From contig NZ_AMZN01000025.1 of NCBI RefSeq assembly GCF_000331535.1, positions 1 to 64,000 of the forward strand: a DNA stretch of 64,000 nt, given 5' to 3'. Below, piece by piece: positions 51,092 to 59,685 of this stretch. Made by a program: the position numbers and the translations under genes. A model generated the notes under the pieces. It did no database searches, was not told the origin of the DNA, and was given only the letters and a program-made list of their open reading frames with translations. Position 1 is the first letter of the stretch, and each line of letters starts with the position of its first letter. This stretch comes from Fulvivirga imtechensis AK7. GTDB taxonomy: Bacteria; Bacteroidota; Bacteroidia; Cytophagales; Cyclobacteriaceae.

Positions 51092-54000
51092 TTAGTCACT
51101 GGTTAAGAGTCGCCTTTGCAATAACTTTCGACCCTCATTAACCTGATCAGTACGATCAATTATTTCTTCTTTCTTTTCATCTTCCCCTAGTTCCTGAGCA
51201 ATGAAATTGGCCAGCGCTTTTATATTGGGATTTTCAAAGATCACTGCTACAGGAAGTTCAATTTGGAACCCTTCCTCTATTCCAATCTTTATCTCAGCCA
51301 CATCCAGAGAGGAAATACCTAGCTCGAAGAAGTTGTCATTAACCCCTACCTTGTCTATTCTTAAGTAATTTTGAAAAAATTCACATAATTTTTCCTGTCT
51401 GTCATTTATGGGTGCTTCGTATAATTCAGACAGCTCAGGCCTACCTGTAAATGGCTGGTCATTATCGGATTTATTGGACTTAAAGTAAGAATATGCATCC
51501 GTATCCTCACCACTTTCTAGAATAGCTCTCAAATCGTTGTTAGAAACTACAACTTGTGAGTAATCAGAGCTACCTGTAAGTAAGTAGTTGGAAAGAATCG
51601 TATCAAATATTTTAGTGCCTTCTTCACTTTTAATTCCTTCTTCGAGAAGCGCATCCTTACTATCTTCCCTCTTTTGGTCATACAGCTTTCCTATTCCTCC
51701 ACCCCCTTTAACCGTATCGCTATACACTTTTTTCAAAATGTACTCCTCAATGGAAATGATAAGTTCTCCAAATTCATCAACAAGGTTGACATTGAATGAG
51801 ATAGTTTCTTTCAGTCCCTGCAGATTACCATTCTGCTTTACATAGCTGTACAATTTTTGTGGTATCGCCTTATACACCTTCATGTTTTTAAAAGAGAAAG
51901 GTAAATATTCGTTCTGTCCGATCTTCCATGCTGCGAAATAGTTAAAAGCAATATCGAGCATTGCCGGGTGATAATTATAATCTGTAAAGTCATCGCTATA
52001 CTCGTCAGGCATCTCTATCGCAGCTACTCCCTCCTCCTCGCCCAGGTGGATCGATTTTAGACAGGTCCATCTCTTTCCCAATTCCAGGAAAGAGGTATCT
52101 TTATTCAATTCGTTTTTAGCATTATCAATAGTTTGTGCATTACAGCGTTGAAGTATCTGAGCTATATTAACCGTATCACGTTTCTCAAGCCCTAAGGCCT
52201 CTAAAGTACCTTTAGCACAAAGCCCGTCTTTCTCTGAGTTATATTTTTGCCTAATAGAAAAATGATAGACGCCCGATTCTTCCTTAAGAACTGTGTACAG
52301 TGACTTCTCTGTATTTTCATCAACCACGAATGGTGTATATAAATTTAAGTTGTGTATTTTAAATTGTTTAGTTGCAAATTCATTAGAGGCAATAAAACCC
52401 AACATCTCCACATAAGTAGCACCTGGTAATACCGGTTGATTTAATATTCTGTGTTCGTCTATCATCCAGTGAAGCTGGGGGCTAAGATGAGACAGATACA
52501 CTCTCTTTTGCTCCATATTGGCCTGCCCTACAAAAAGAGGATGCTCCAATAAATCTCCAGGTTCAACCCTGATATCATCCTCTCTGTTGAGCTCCTTCAT
52601 GGCTTTGGTTGCCATCCCTACTTCCTGCCAGATATCCCAGTTAAAACAAATGACATTCCTTTTGCCCTGAGCATTTTTATAGTGTGTATATGCATCAAGA
52701 AATGAGTTAGAGGCTGTGTAACTCATCTGGCCAAACGTGCCGGTGATACTACTAATTGACGAACAAAGTACCATAAAATCGAGATTATTGTTACCTTGTT
52801 GCAATAATTCATCTAGTATAAGTGTACCAAAAACCTTTGAATTCATGGTATCGTAAATAAGGTTTGGTTCCAGTGTTGGAATAATGTTTCCCCCCGCTAC
52901 ACCTGCACAATGTAAAACACCATTGACAGGACCAAACTTTGCCTGTACCTGGTTTACACAAGACTCCATGCTACTTTTGTCAGCCACGTCAGCTTTTACC
53001 AACATCACCTCAGCGCCATTACTTTCTATTTCCTGAATTCTTCTGATTCTATCGGCAATGTTGCCTCCCGATTTCACTAGTTTATCCCATTTGTTTCTGT
53101 CAGGAAATTCACTTCTGCCAGTAAGCGCAAGTTTTACTTTGGCTGTTTTGGATAAATAAGTTGCAAGTTCCACTCCTATACCTCCCAATCCTCCAGTGAC
53201 CAAGTAAACTCCATTATCCTTTATGATATTTTGAAGTTCAAGCTCATATTTAAAGGGCATACTCTCGAAGGTTCTGGTAAAAAGCTTGTCGTTTCTTAAT
53301 GCCAATATTTTATCGTTGCTGTTATGGGTAATCATTGCATTTATAGCATCATTAGCCAAAACCGGTCTTTCCAGATGCTTTAAGTCCAGATCCAATCCCC
53401 ACAGGTCGATGTTTTTATACTCTAACGGCACCGTGGTGATGGCACCCAGTACAGTGGCATTAAGTGGGTTCAGTATATCTTTGTAGCTTATATGGTGAAT
53501 ATTATTGGTGAAGATTTTAATATTTACTTTGTTTTTTGGGAAAATAGCACTAATCGTCTGCACAATAAATAGGATACTTATCAGTCCTTTAGCCTGAAAT
53601 TCTCTGGACTTACTCGAATGAATATCTAATTCACTATCAAAATTCAATGACCAAAAGTGCAGAATATTGATCTCCTTATCATTGATACCTGCCTTCAACT
53701 CGTTGAAAAGTTGCTTATAGTCATGTTTGTTTTCATGGTTAATCACATATCCGTTCTTGAGGCGTTTATACTCATCACCATTGTTTACAATTAGGGCGTA
53801 TTTAGATAGTTCTTTGGTTTGCGTTAAGATATGCTGTGAAACAAGATCGCCATCCTCAGCAAAAACTATCCAAGACTTACTATTGGTATCAAGTGTTTGC
53901 GGTTCTAATGCTGTCTCTACCCAAGTAGGTCTGTATAATCTCCTGTTATAGAGCATCTCGGAATCCTTGTATTTTACCGTTCCATCTGCCGCTCCCTGAG

Positions 54001-56653
54001 CTATTTGATAAACATTTCCTTTCACCCAATGCTTTTTCCGCTCAAAGGGATATACGGGCACAGATACCTTTCTACGCGCACTATTGTCGAAAACTTTGTT
54101 CCAGTTTACAGCTAATCCTTTTTGCCAGATTTTTCCAAGAACGTTGTAGAAAACTTCTGTATCAGATACTTTTTCCTGGGGATGCCTAATGGTATTGTAA
54201 ATTGCATAGTTTCTGGATTCGGATGAAAATCGTTTCACGAATGAAGAAAGCACATTTCCCGGACCTACTTCAATGAAAATGGAATTTCCCTTATCAGGAA
54301 GGTTTTCGATATTATCTTTAAACAGGACAGTATTTCGAAGATGTGCTGACCAATAAGATGGCTTTTTAATTTCCTCACCTTGTATGGGTTTCCCTGTCAG
54401 GTTAGACATATAGCCTATCTGTGGCTCATTAATATCTACCTCCTTGAACATTTGTTCGAATTTATCAATAGCAGGATCCATCATATGAGAATGGAAAGCG
54501 TGAGATGTATGAAGTTTTCTACCCTCAACACCTTGCCGTTTCAGTGTTGTATCCAGTTCGTCTATGGCTTTATCTTCACCTGAAACAACAGTAATTCCAG
54601 TAGAGTTAATTGCCGCTATACTGATATCCCGAGATAGTATTGGTTTTAAATCCTCCGGCTCCATCATTATGGCCATCATACTGCCCTTTGGTAAAGACTG
54701 TATGAGTTCTCCACGTTTGATGACGAGCTTCATCGCATCTTGCAGGCTTAGTACTCCACTAATACAAGCCGCAGTATATTCTCCTATGCTATGCCCGATC
54801 ATGTAGTCAGGTTTTATTCCAGCTTCCATGAGTACCCTGGCCAGTGCAAATTCAAATGAAAATATCAATGGTTGTACATTTTTAGTTTCATTGATTGTGC
54901 TTCCTTCTTCACGCAAATCACCAAAAACTATTTCTCGTAGGTCTTCATTTGTTATTTGCGCGTAAATTTCGAAGCACTGATCCAATGCTCTTCGGAATGG
55001 TTTGCATTGCTCATACAGCCCTCTGCCCATATTGACATATTGGGCACCTTGTCCCGGAAATAAAAAAATTGTCCTGATGTCCTCAGTCTTCTTAGCTGAA
55101 GATGGCGTTGCAACCTTCAATTTTTTCAATACCTCGTCCTCAGAATTACCAAGAATAACATGTCTATAACTAAGATCCCTTCTACCTGTTTGAAGGGTAT
55201 AAGCTATATCAGACAAACTACCTGGGTATCCTTCCAAATATCTTTGAAGATTTGCCTTCAATGCGTTAAAGGAATATTCACTTTTTGCGGAAAATGGAAT
55301 GAGGTACAGTCCATCATTGTTAACCTCTACCTGATCTTGAGAAATGTATTCTTCTAACAGTACGTGAGCATTTGTACCCCCTACACCATAGCTACTTACT
55401 CCCGCCCTTCTGGGATAGCTCTGGTTCTCTTCCCAATCAACCAACTGTGTATTCACTACAAATGGGGTTTCTTCGAATTTTATTTTTGGATTCGGCTTAT
55501 TATAATTAACACTGGGAGGTATTTGTTTATTTTTTATAGCCAGAGTGGCTTTAATGACGTTACCGATACCTGCCGCATTATCCATATGTCCAACGTTTGG
55601 CTTTAATGACCCTATGCGGCAATACCCTCTTTTATTAGTATTAAAAGCTCGTGTAAGCGCCTCTATTTCTATCGGATCTCCTATAGCTGTGCCCGTGCCA
55701 TGTGTTTCTATGTAGGTAATTGTTTCAGGGTTCACACCCGCTTTTTCATAAGCATGTGTTATAACCTTCTTTTGGCCGCTAACGCTTGGAGCAGTAAAAC
55801 CAGCTTTTTCAAGTCCATCATTGTTTACTGCCGACCCTTTTACTATGGCGTAAATATTATCACCATCTGCAATTGCCTTCCTGGCATTCTTAACAACTAC
55901 CAACCCTGCTCCATCGCTAAAAACCGTACCATTTGCATTTTCATCAAAAGCGCGACAGACCCCATCTTTGGAATGAATAGATCCTTCCTGATAAATATAT
56001 CCAGCTTTATTGGGCAGGTTAATGCTCGCCCCTCCTGCTATAGCCATATCACACTCTCCATTGATGATCCCCTGACATGCCAAATGAAAGGCTACCAATG
56101 AAGTAGAACATTGGGTTTCAACTGTAAAGCTAGGTCCAGTGAGGTTTAGTTTATACGAAATTCTCGTACTGACATGATCCTTTTCACTATATATCGCAAC
56201 AGAAAGTGTTTCATTGTTAGTAATTTTTCCGCTAGCTATCATTTTTAGCTGCCAATACAGATTGTTAGTAACACCAGTATATACTCCTATATTTCCATTG
56301 TATTTTTCAGGCACATATCCGGCATCTTCCAAAGCATGCCAGGAAAGCTCGGTTAATAACCTTATCTGAGGGTCCAAGATTTCAGCTTCTCTGCCAGTAT
56401 AATCAAAGAATTCTCCATCAAAATATTCTATATCGCTAAGTGTACCTTTTGCTCTAATATAATTAGGATGCTGAAGGTCTTGTTTGTTGACTTCGTTTTC
56501 GATAAGGTCTTCATCAGAAAAGCGCTTAATCGAAATAACTCCCTGCTTCAGGTTATCCCAAAATTGATCCAGATTATCAGCACCGGGAAATTTTCCTGCC
56601 ATGCCGATAATGGCAATGTCTGTATCCTTAATATTTTGCTTAGTGGTTTCCAA
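51092..56653 (-). CDS. PKS subunit KS-AT-KR-ACP with a dehydratase inserted in the KR tail
   Basis: The 1853-residue subunit has KS 1-435 (TQCSTSLVAFH near 181), AT 530-830 (GHSIG near 621, HAFHS near 719, malonyl type), KR core from about 1150 (TGGLGGIG; Tyr and Asn in YTASN near 1314), DH about 1368-1650 and ACP near 1778 (LGISSLDV). The DH lies after, not before, the KR, with likely catalytic His1401 (EHRILNQPVLPG) and Asp1567 (HPAMLDIAFNY). The module should give a carbon-carbon double bond. The start codon is TTG at 56651-56653: upstream in frame there is a TAG stop and no ATG or GTG, while the first ATG downstream lies inside the conserved KS start (IIGMAGKFP). A-rich sequence AAAAAGAATTAAAAC precedes it. 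No enoylreductase is present. Confidence 0.94.
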   Translation of the reverse strand: METTKQNIKDTDIAIIGMAGKFPGADNLDQFWDNLKQGVISIKRFSDEDLIENEVNKQDLQHPNYIRAKGTLSDIEYFDGEFFDYTGREAEILDPQIRLLTELSWHALEDAGYVPEKYNGNIGVYTGVTNNLYWQLKMIASGKITNNETLSVAIYSEKDHVSTRISYKLNLTGPSFTVETQCSTSLVAFHLACQGIINGECDMAIAGGASINLPNKAGYIYQEGSIHSKDGVCRAFDENANGTVFSDGAGLVVVKNARKAIADGDNIYAIVKGSAVNNDGLEKAGFTAPSVSGQKKVITHAYEKAGVNPETITYIETHGTGTAIGDPIEIEALTRAFNTNKRGYCRIGSLKPNVGHMDNAAGIGNVIKATLAIKNKQIPPSVNYNKPNPKIKFEETPFVVNTQLVDWEENQSYPRRAGVSSYGVGGTNAHVLLEEYISQDQVEVNNDGLYLIPFSAKSEYSFNALKANLQRYLEGYPGSLSDIAYTLQTGRRDLSYRHVILGNSEDEVLKKLKVATPSSAKKTEDIRTIFLFPGQGAQYVNMGRGLYEQCKPFRRALDQCFEIYAQITNEDLREIVFGDLREEGSTINETKNVQPLIFSFEFALARVLMEAGIKPDYMIGHSIGEYTAACISGVLSLQDAMKLVIKRGELIQSLPKGSMMAIMMEPEDLKPILSRDISIAAINSTGITVVSGEDKAIDELDTTLKRQGVEGRKLHTSHAFHSHMMDPAIDKFEQMFKEVDINEPQIGYMSNLTGKPIQGEEIKKPSYWSAHLRNTVLFKDNIENLPDKGNSIFIEVGPGNVLSSFVKRFSSESRNYAIYNTIRHPQEKVSDTEVFYNVLGKIWQKGLAVNWNKVFDNSARRKVSVPVYPFERKKHWVKGNVYQIAQGAADGTVKYKDSEMLYNRRLYRPTWVETALEPQTLDTNSKSWIVFAEDGDLVSQHILTQTKELSKYALIVNNGDEYKRLKNGYVINHENKHDYKQLFNELKAGINDKEINILHFWSLNFDSELDIHSSKSREFQAKGLISILFIVQTISAIFPKNKVNIKIFTNNIHHISYKDILNPLNATVLGAITTVPLEYKNIDLWGLDLDLKHLERPVLANDAINAMITHNSNDKILALRNDKLFTRTFESMPFKYELELQNIIKDNGVYLVTGGLGGIGVELATYLSKTAKVKLALTGRSEFPDRNKWDKLVKSGGNIADRIRRIQEIESNGAEVMLVKADVADKSSMESCVNQVQAKFGPVNGVLHCAGVAGGNIIPTLEPNLIYDTMNSKVFGTLILDELLQQGNNNLDFMVLCSSISSITGTFGQMSYTASNSFLDAYTHYKNAQGKRNVICFNWDIWQEVGMATKAMKELNREDDIRVEPGDLLEHPLFVGQANMEQKRVYLSHLSPQLHWMIDEHRILNQPVLPGATYVEMLGFIASNEFATKQFKIHNLNLYTPFVVDENTEKSLYTVLKEESGVYHFSIRQKYNSEKDGLCAKGTLEALGLEKRDTVNIAQILQRCNAQTIDNAKNELNKDTSFLELGKRWTCLKSIHLGEEEGVAAIEMPDEYSDDFTDYNYHPAMLDIAFNYFAAWKIGQNEYLPFSFKNMKVYKAIPQKLYSYVKQNGNLQGLKETISFNVNLVDEFGELIISIEEYILKKVYSDTVKGGGGIGKLYDQKREDSKDALLEEGIKSEEGTKIFDTILSNYLLTGSSDYSQVVVSNNDLRAILESGEDTDAYSYFKSNKSDNDQPFTGRPELSELYEAPINDRQEKLCEFFQNYLRIDKVGVNDNFFELGISSLDVAEIKIGIEEGFQIELPVAVIFENPNIKALANFIAQELGEDEKKEEIIDRTDQVNEGRKLLQRRLLTSD
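51700..52550 (-). other. Dehydratase domain embedded in a ketoreductase
   Basis: About 280 residues with a double-hotdog DH pattern: HPLF at the start, His1401 in HRILNQPVLP (the usual Gly of HxxxGxxxxP is Asn1405) and Asp1567 in YHPAMLDIAFNY (the usual DxxxQ/H ends in Asn). The catalytic pair His/Asp is kept. On its left is the KR core ending FNWDIWQEVGMATK, and on its right is the KR tail EEGTKIFDTILSN...VVVSNNDL, which in sister subunits follows the core directly. The DH therefore splits the KR tail. Confidence 0.8.
56651..56653 (-). other. TTG start codon of the KR/DH PKS subunit
   Basis: The transcript reads AAAACT TTG GAA ACC ACT AAG. An in-frame TAG lies a few codons upstream and no ATG or GTG intervenes, so TTG is the most economical start (ATT three codons earlier is the less likely alternative). 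All other complete genes here start with ATG. Confidence 0.7.
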
Positions 56654-56731
56654 AGTTTTAATTCTTTTTGATGATGTTAAAAACTAATTAGAGGTGATAC
56701 CCAAAACATGAAATCGTTTTGAAATATGAAA

Positions 56732-59674
56732 TCATAAATCCACATTTTGTGGTGTTAACTCATTTTGTATTCCAAAAAGGTAAGCTGCATATGATTTGAT
56801 TGTTGGATGTTCAAACATGATTGTGATTTCCAATTCAACACCGATGTGCATTTTAATAAGCCGGTTTGCGTTAATCGCATCCAGTGATGTAATCCCTGAT
56901 TCAAATAGATTTTTTTCAGGATTTATATCAGTTTCATTTATCACTTGCCCCCAAATTTTACACAACTGTTCTTCTATTTCTCTTTTAGTGAAATTTCCTC
57001 TTATGGCATCCTTTCTATCGTCACTGTCAGTGTAAAAGCTGTTAATGGCACTTACACCCAGATGCTCCTTTTCTACCCAAAGGAATTTTCTATCAAATTG
57101 ATAGGTTGGGATAGATGTTCTTTTACCCTTGTTGCAATGCTCCAACTGGTTAAATTGAACAGCAAGTCCTTTTTTCCAGAGTTCTGTCAGCACTTCATTC
57201 AGTTTGGACAGGTCAGAAACACGATCATGTTTATTTCTGATAACACTAATAGCCATCTGACTTGACAGTTTTAGCTTATTCCTGTTGATCCAGGAGCTGA
57301 TAACCATAGATGGGCTCAATTCTAAGAATACTGTATTTTCATATTTTAGGAGTTCGTTGATCCCAAGATCAAACCGGATGGGATTCAACATTAAATCCAT
57401 CCAGTACCCTATATTCTTTACCGCTAGAGCATCTACTTTTTCCCCGGTAATACATGAAATGTATGGAATCTCAGGCTCGTTAATACAGATAGTGCTAAAC
57501 AGTTCGGCAAAACCATCAATCTCAATCTTTGACGCATTAAATACCTGTGTATTTGGCACTGCCACACTACGTATTTTCATTGCATCAAGCTCCTCTTTAA
57601 ACTCCTGAATATTACTCTGATCACCTGACACTATCGTACTGAATTCAGAATTACAAGCAGCTACGGAGAGTCCATTGCCATTAAGATATGGAGTAATCCC
57701 GGCTAAATTACTTTGAATACTCAATAGTGCTGGAGCAAAGTGGGCACTATTAACCTTTTTACGTTCTAGAAGAATCTTGTATGCATCTTTCAGTGATATC
57801 ACACCACTTAAGGTAGCAGCAACATATTCTCCTACACCATGTCCGATCATAAAAAAAGGTTGTTGCCCCAATCGCATAAATAACTTTGCCAAAGCATACT
57901 CAAAACAAAAAAGAATGATCTCCTTGTTTTCCTCAAAATATTGCTGATTTTCCAGTTGTGGCGATTTATACATCTGCTGGATTATATCTAGCTCTAAAAT
58001 TGATTGCAACTCTTGGAAAATTTCTCTGAAAGATTTCACCCCAAGATATAGATCCAATCCCATATTTGGATATTCAGCACCTATACCTCCGAAAGCGAAT
58101 ATTACCTTTTGCCTGGCCTTTACCTGTGAAAAATTTTTCTTTTCTATTAATTGCGTAAGCTTCTTCTCCAAATCTTCTTTGCCAGAAAAACAGATAGCTA
58201 CTCTTTTATCAAACCACGCTCTTCCAAAGTTTTGTGTGTAAGCCAGATCAGCCAGGCTACAGCTACTTTCAGTGAGAAAAGTCTTAACTTTTGCCAGGTA
58301 CTTTTCTAATGATTTATCTGTTTTAGCAGAAAAAAGCATAAGTTGCTTATCTTCTTCATCGGTAGTTGACACCTCAGGTAAAGGTGCCTCCTCCAGAATA
58401 ACGTGGGCATTAGTACCTCCAATACCAAACGAATTGACCCCAGCTCTTAGCACACTTTCAACCTTCCATGTTCTCAGACCATTGTTTATTGAAAAGCAAG
58501 TATTTGTAATATCTATTTTATCATTCAGTTCGCTAAAATGCAGGGTTTCCGGTATCTGTTTATGCTTCAGCGCCATTATTACCTTTAGCAGGCTTGCCAC
58601 TCCGGCAGCGACATCCAAATGGCCGATGTTGCTTTTGACTGACCCAAGGTGAATAGATTGATTTTTGTTAAAGACAGTTTTTAGCGCCTCAATCTCAATA
58701 GGATCTCCTATTGGAGTACCTGTTCCGTGAGTTTCTATATAACTTATGCTTTCAGGCGAAATTTTAGAGACTTTATATGCTTGTTTTATCACATCAGCTT
58801 GGCCAGTTGCACTTGGAGCGGTAAAGCCCACTTTTGAGTTTCCATCATTATTGATGGCAGATCCTAATATAACCGCATGAATATTATCTCCATCCTCAAT
58901 TGCATGTGACAATCGTTTGAGCAAAACCACACCTCCACCATCGCTAAACACTGTTCCATTGGCCTTATTATCAAAAGGTCGACAATGACCATCCGGGGAA
59001 TTGATCATACCGTTTTCGTACATATACCCTGATTTGGTAGGCAGGGTTACCGTCACACCCCCGGCTAACGCCATATCGCATTCTCGTGTGAGGAGCGCCC
59101 TACAAGCCATATGGATTGCGACCAAAGAAGTAGAACAGGCTGTATTAATCGTCACACTCGGTCCATTTAAATTTAGCTGGTAAGATGCCCTTGTACACAA
59201 GTAGTCTTTATCGTTAAGTAGGGCAGCACTAAAATGATCCAAATCAGAGGATGTCCCCATACTGGTGAGTAACTGCCACATCAAGCTGGAGGAGGCCCCG
59301 GCATAGATACCGATACTCCCCTGACATTTTTGGATATTATAACCAGCATCTTCAAAAGCCTCCCAAATACACTCCTGAAATACTCTGCTCTGAGGAGACA
59401 ATTGTGATGCTTCCTTTTTATTGTAACCAAAGAATTGGGGATCAAAATACTGGATATTCTTAAGATACCCTTTCGCCCTCACATAATTTCTTTTTGAGTA
59501 TAGTTTTTCTGGCACATTGAGAGCCAACTCTTCTTCTGTAAAACGAGCTATGGTTTCCTTACCCTGAAGAAGGTTCTGCCAGTATTCTGTAATATCTTCA
59601 GCTCCGGGAAATCTTCCCGCCATGCCTATAATGGCTATTTCCAGACCTGTTCTTGAAGAATTTGAATTTTTCAT
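56732..59674 (-). CDS. PKS subunit KS-AT(inactive)-ACP
   Basis: The 980-residue subunit is the smallest module here, with no reductive domain. KS 1-435 looks active (TACSTSLVAIH near 181, IETHGTGT, NIGHLDVAAG). The AT region, about 520-820, keeps the fold but has lost its chemistry: GHSxG is GHGVG with Gly613 for the catalytic Ser, the HAFHS-equivalent is QVFNA with Asn713 for the catalytic His, and FPGQGxQ is FGGIGAE, losing the oxyanion Gln. ACP near 930 (SGITSLDA) keeps its Ser. The frame is intact, so this is a maintained protein with a dead AT. The module may be loaded by another AT in trans, be skipped, or pass the chain on without extension. ATG at 59674, 11 bases after the upstream stop, with a 78-base gap downstream. 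Confidence 0.94.
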   Translation of the reverse strand: MKNSNSSRTGLEIAIIGMAGRFPGAEDITEYWQNLLQGKETIARFTEEELALNVPEKLYSKRNYVRAKGYLKNIQYFDPQFFGYNKKEASQLSPQSRVFQECIWEAFEDAGYNIQKCQGSIGIYAGASSSLMWQLLTSMGTSSDLDHFSAALLNDKDYLCTRASYQLNLNGPSVTINTACSTSLVAIHMACRALLTRECDMALAGGVTVTLPTKSGYMYENGMINSPDGHCRPFDNKANGTVFSDGGGVVLLKRLSHAIEDGDNIHAVILGSAINNDGNSKVGFTAPSATGQADVIKQAYKVSKISPESISYIETHGTGTPIGDPIEIEALKTVFNKNQSIHLGSVKSNIGHLDVAAGVASLLKVIMALKHKQIPETLHFSELNDKIDITNTCFSINNGLRTWKVESVLRAGVNSFGIGGTNAHVILEEAPLPEVSTTDEEDKQLMLFSAKTDKSLEKYLAKVKTFLTESSCSLADLAYTQNFGRAWFDKRVAICFSGKEDLEKKLTQLIEKKNFSQVKARQKVIFAFGGIGAEYPNMGLDLYLGVKSFREIFQELQSILELDIIQQMYKSPQLENQQYFEENKEIILFCFEYALAKLFMRLGQQPFFMIGHGVGEYVAATLSGVISLKDAYKILLERKKVNSAHFAPALLSIQSNLAGITPYLNGNGLSVAACNSEFSTIVSGDQSNIQEFKEELDAMKIRSVAVPNTQVFNASKIEIDGFAELFSTICINEPEIPYISCITGEKVDALAVKNIGYWMDLMLNPIRFDLGINELLKYENTVFLELSPSMVISSWINRNKLKLSSQMAISVIRNKHDRVSDLSKLNEVLTELWKKGLAVQFNQLEHCNKGKRTSIPTYQFDRKFLWVEKEHLGVSAINSFYTDSDDRKDAIRGNFTKREIEEQLCKIWGQVINETDINPEKNLFESGITSLDAINANRLIKMHIGVELEITIMFEHPTIKSYAAYLFGIQNELTPQNVDL
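57210..58110 (-). other. Degenerate acyltransferase domain lacking Ser, His and Gln
   Basis: Codons were read from the DNA: Gly613 is GGT at 57836-57838 (one base from Ser AGT), and Asn713 is AAT at 57536-57538. They are 100 residues apart, the usual Ser-to-His distance in ATs, so the alignment is secure. The three substitutions together make malonyl loading by this domain very unlikely, while the surrounding KS and ACP remain intact. Confidence 0.88.
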
Positions 59675-59685
59675 TTTTTTGAATT

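Noticed and set aside
56732-59674. Pseudogene because of the dead acyltransferase
   Set aside because: The frame is intact over 980 codons, and the KS active site and ACP serine are preserved; only the AT chemistry is lost, which suggests altered function rather than decay.
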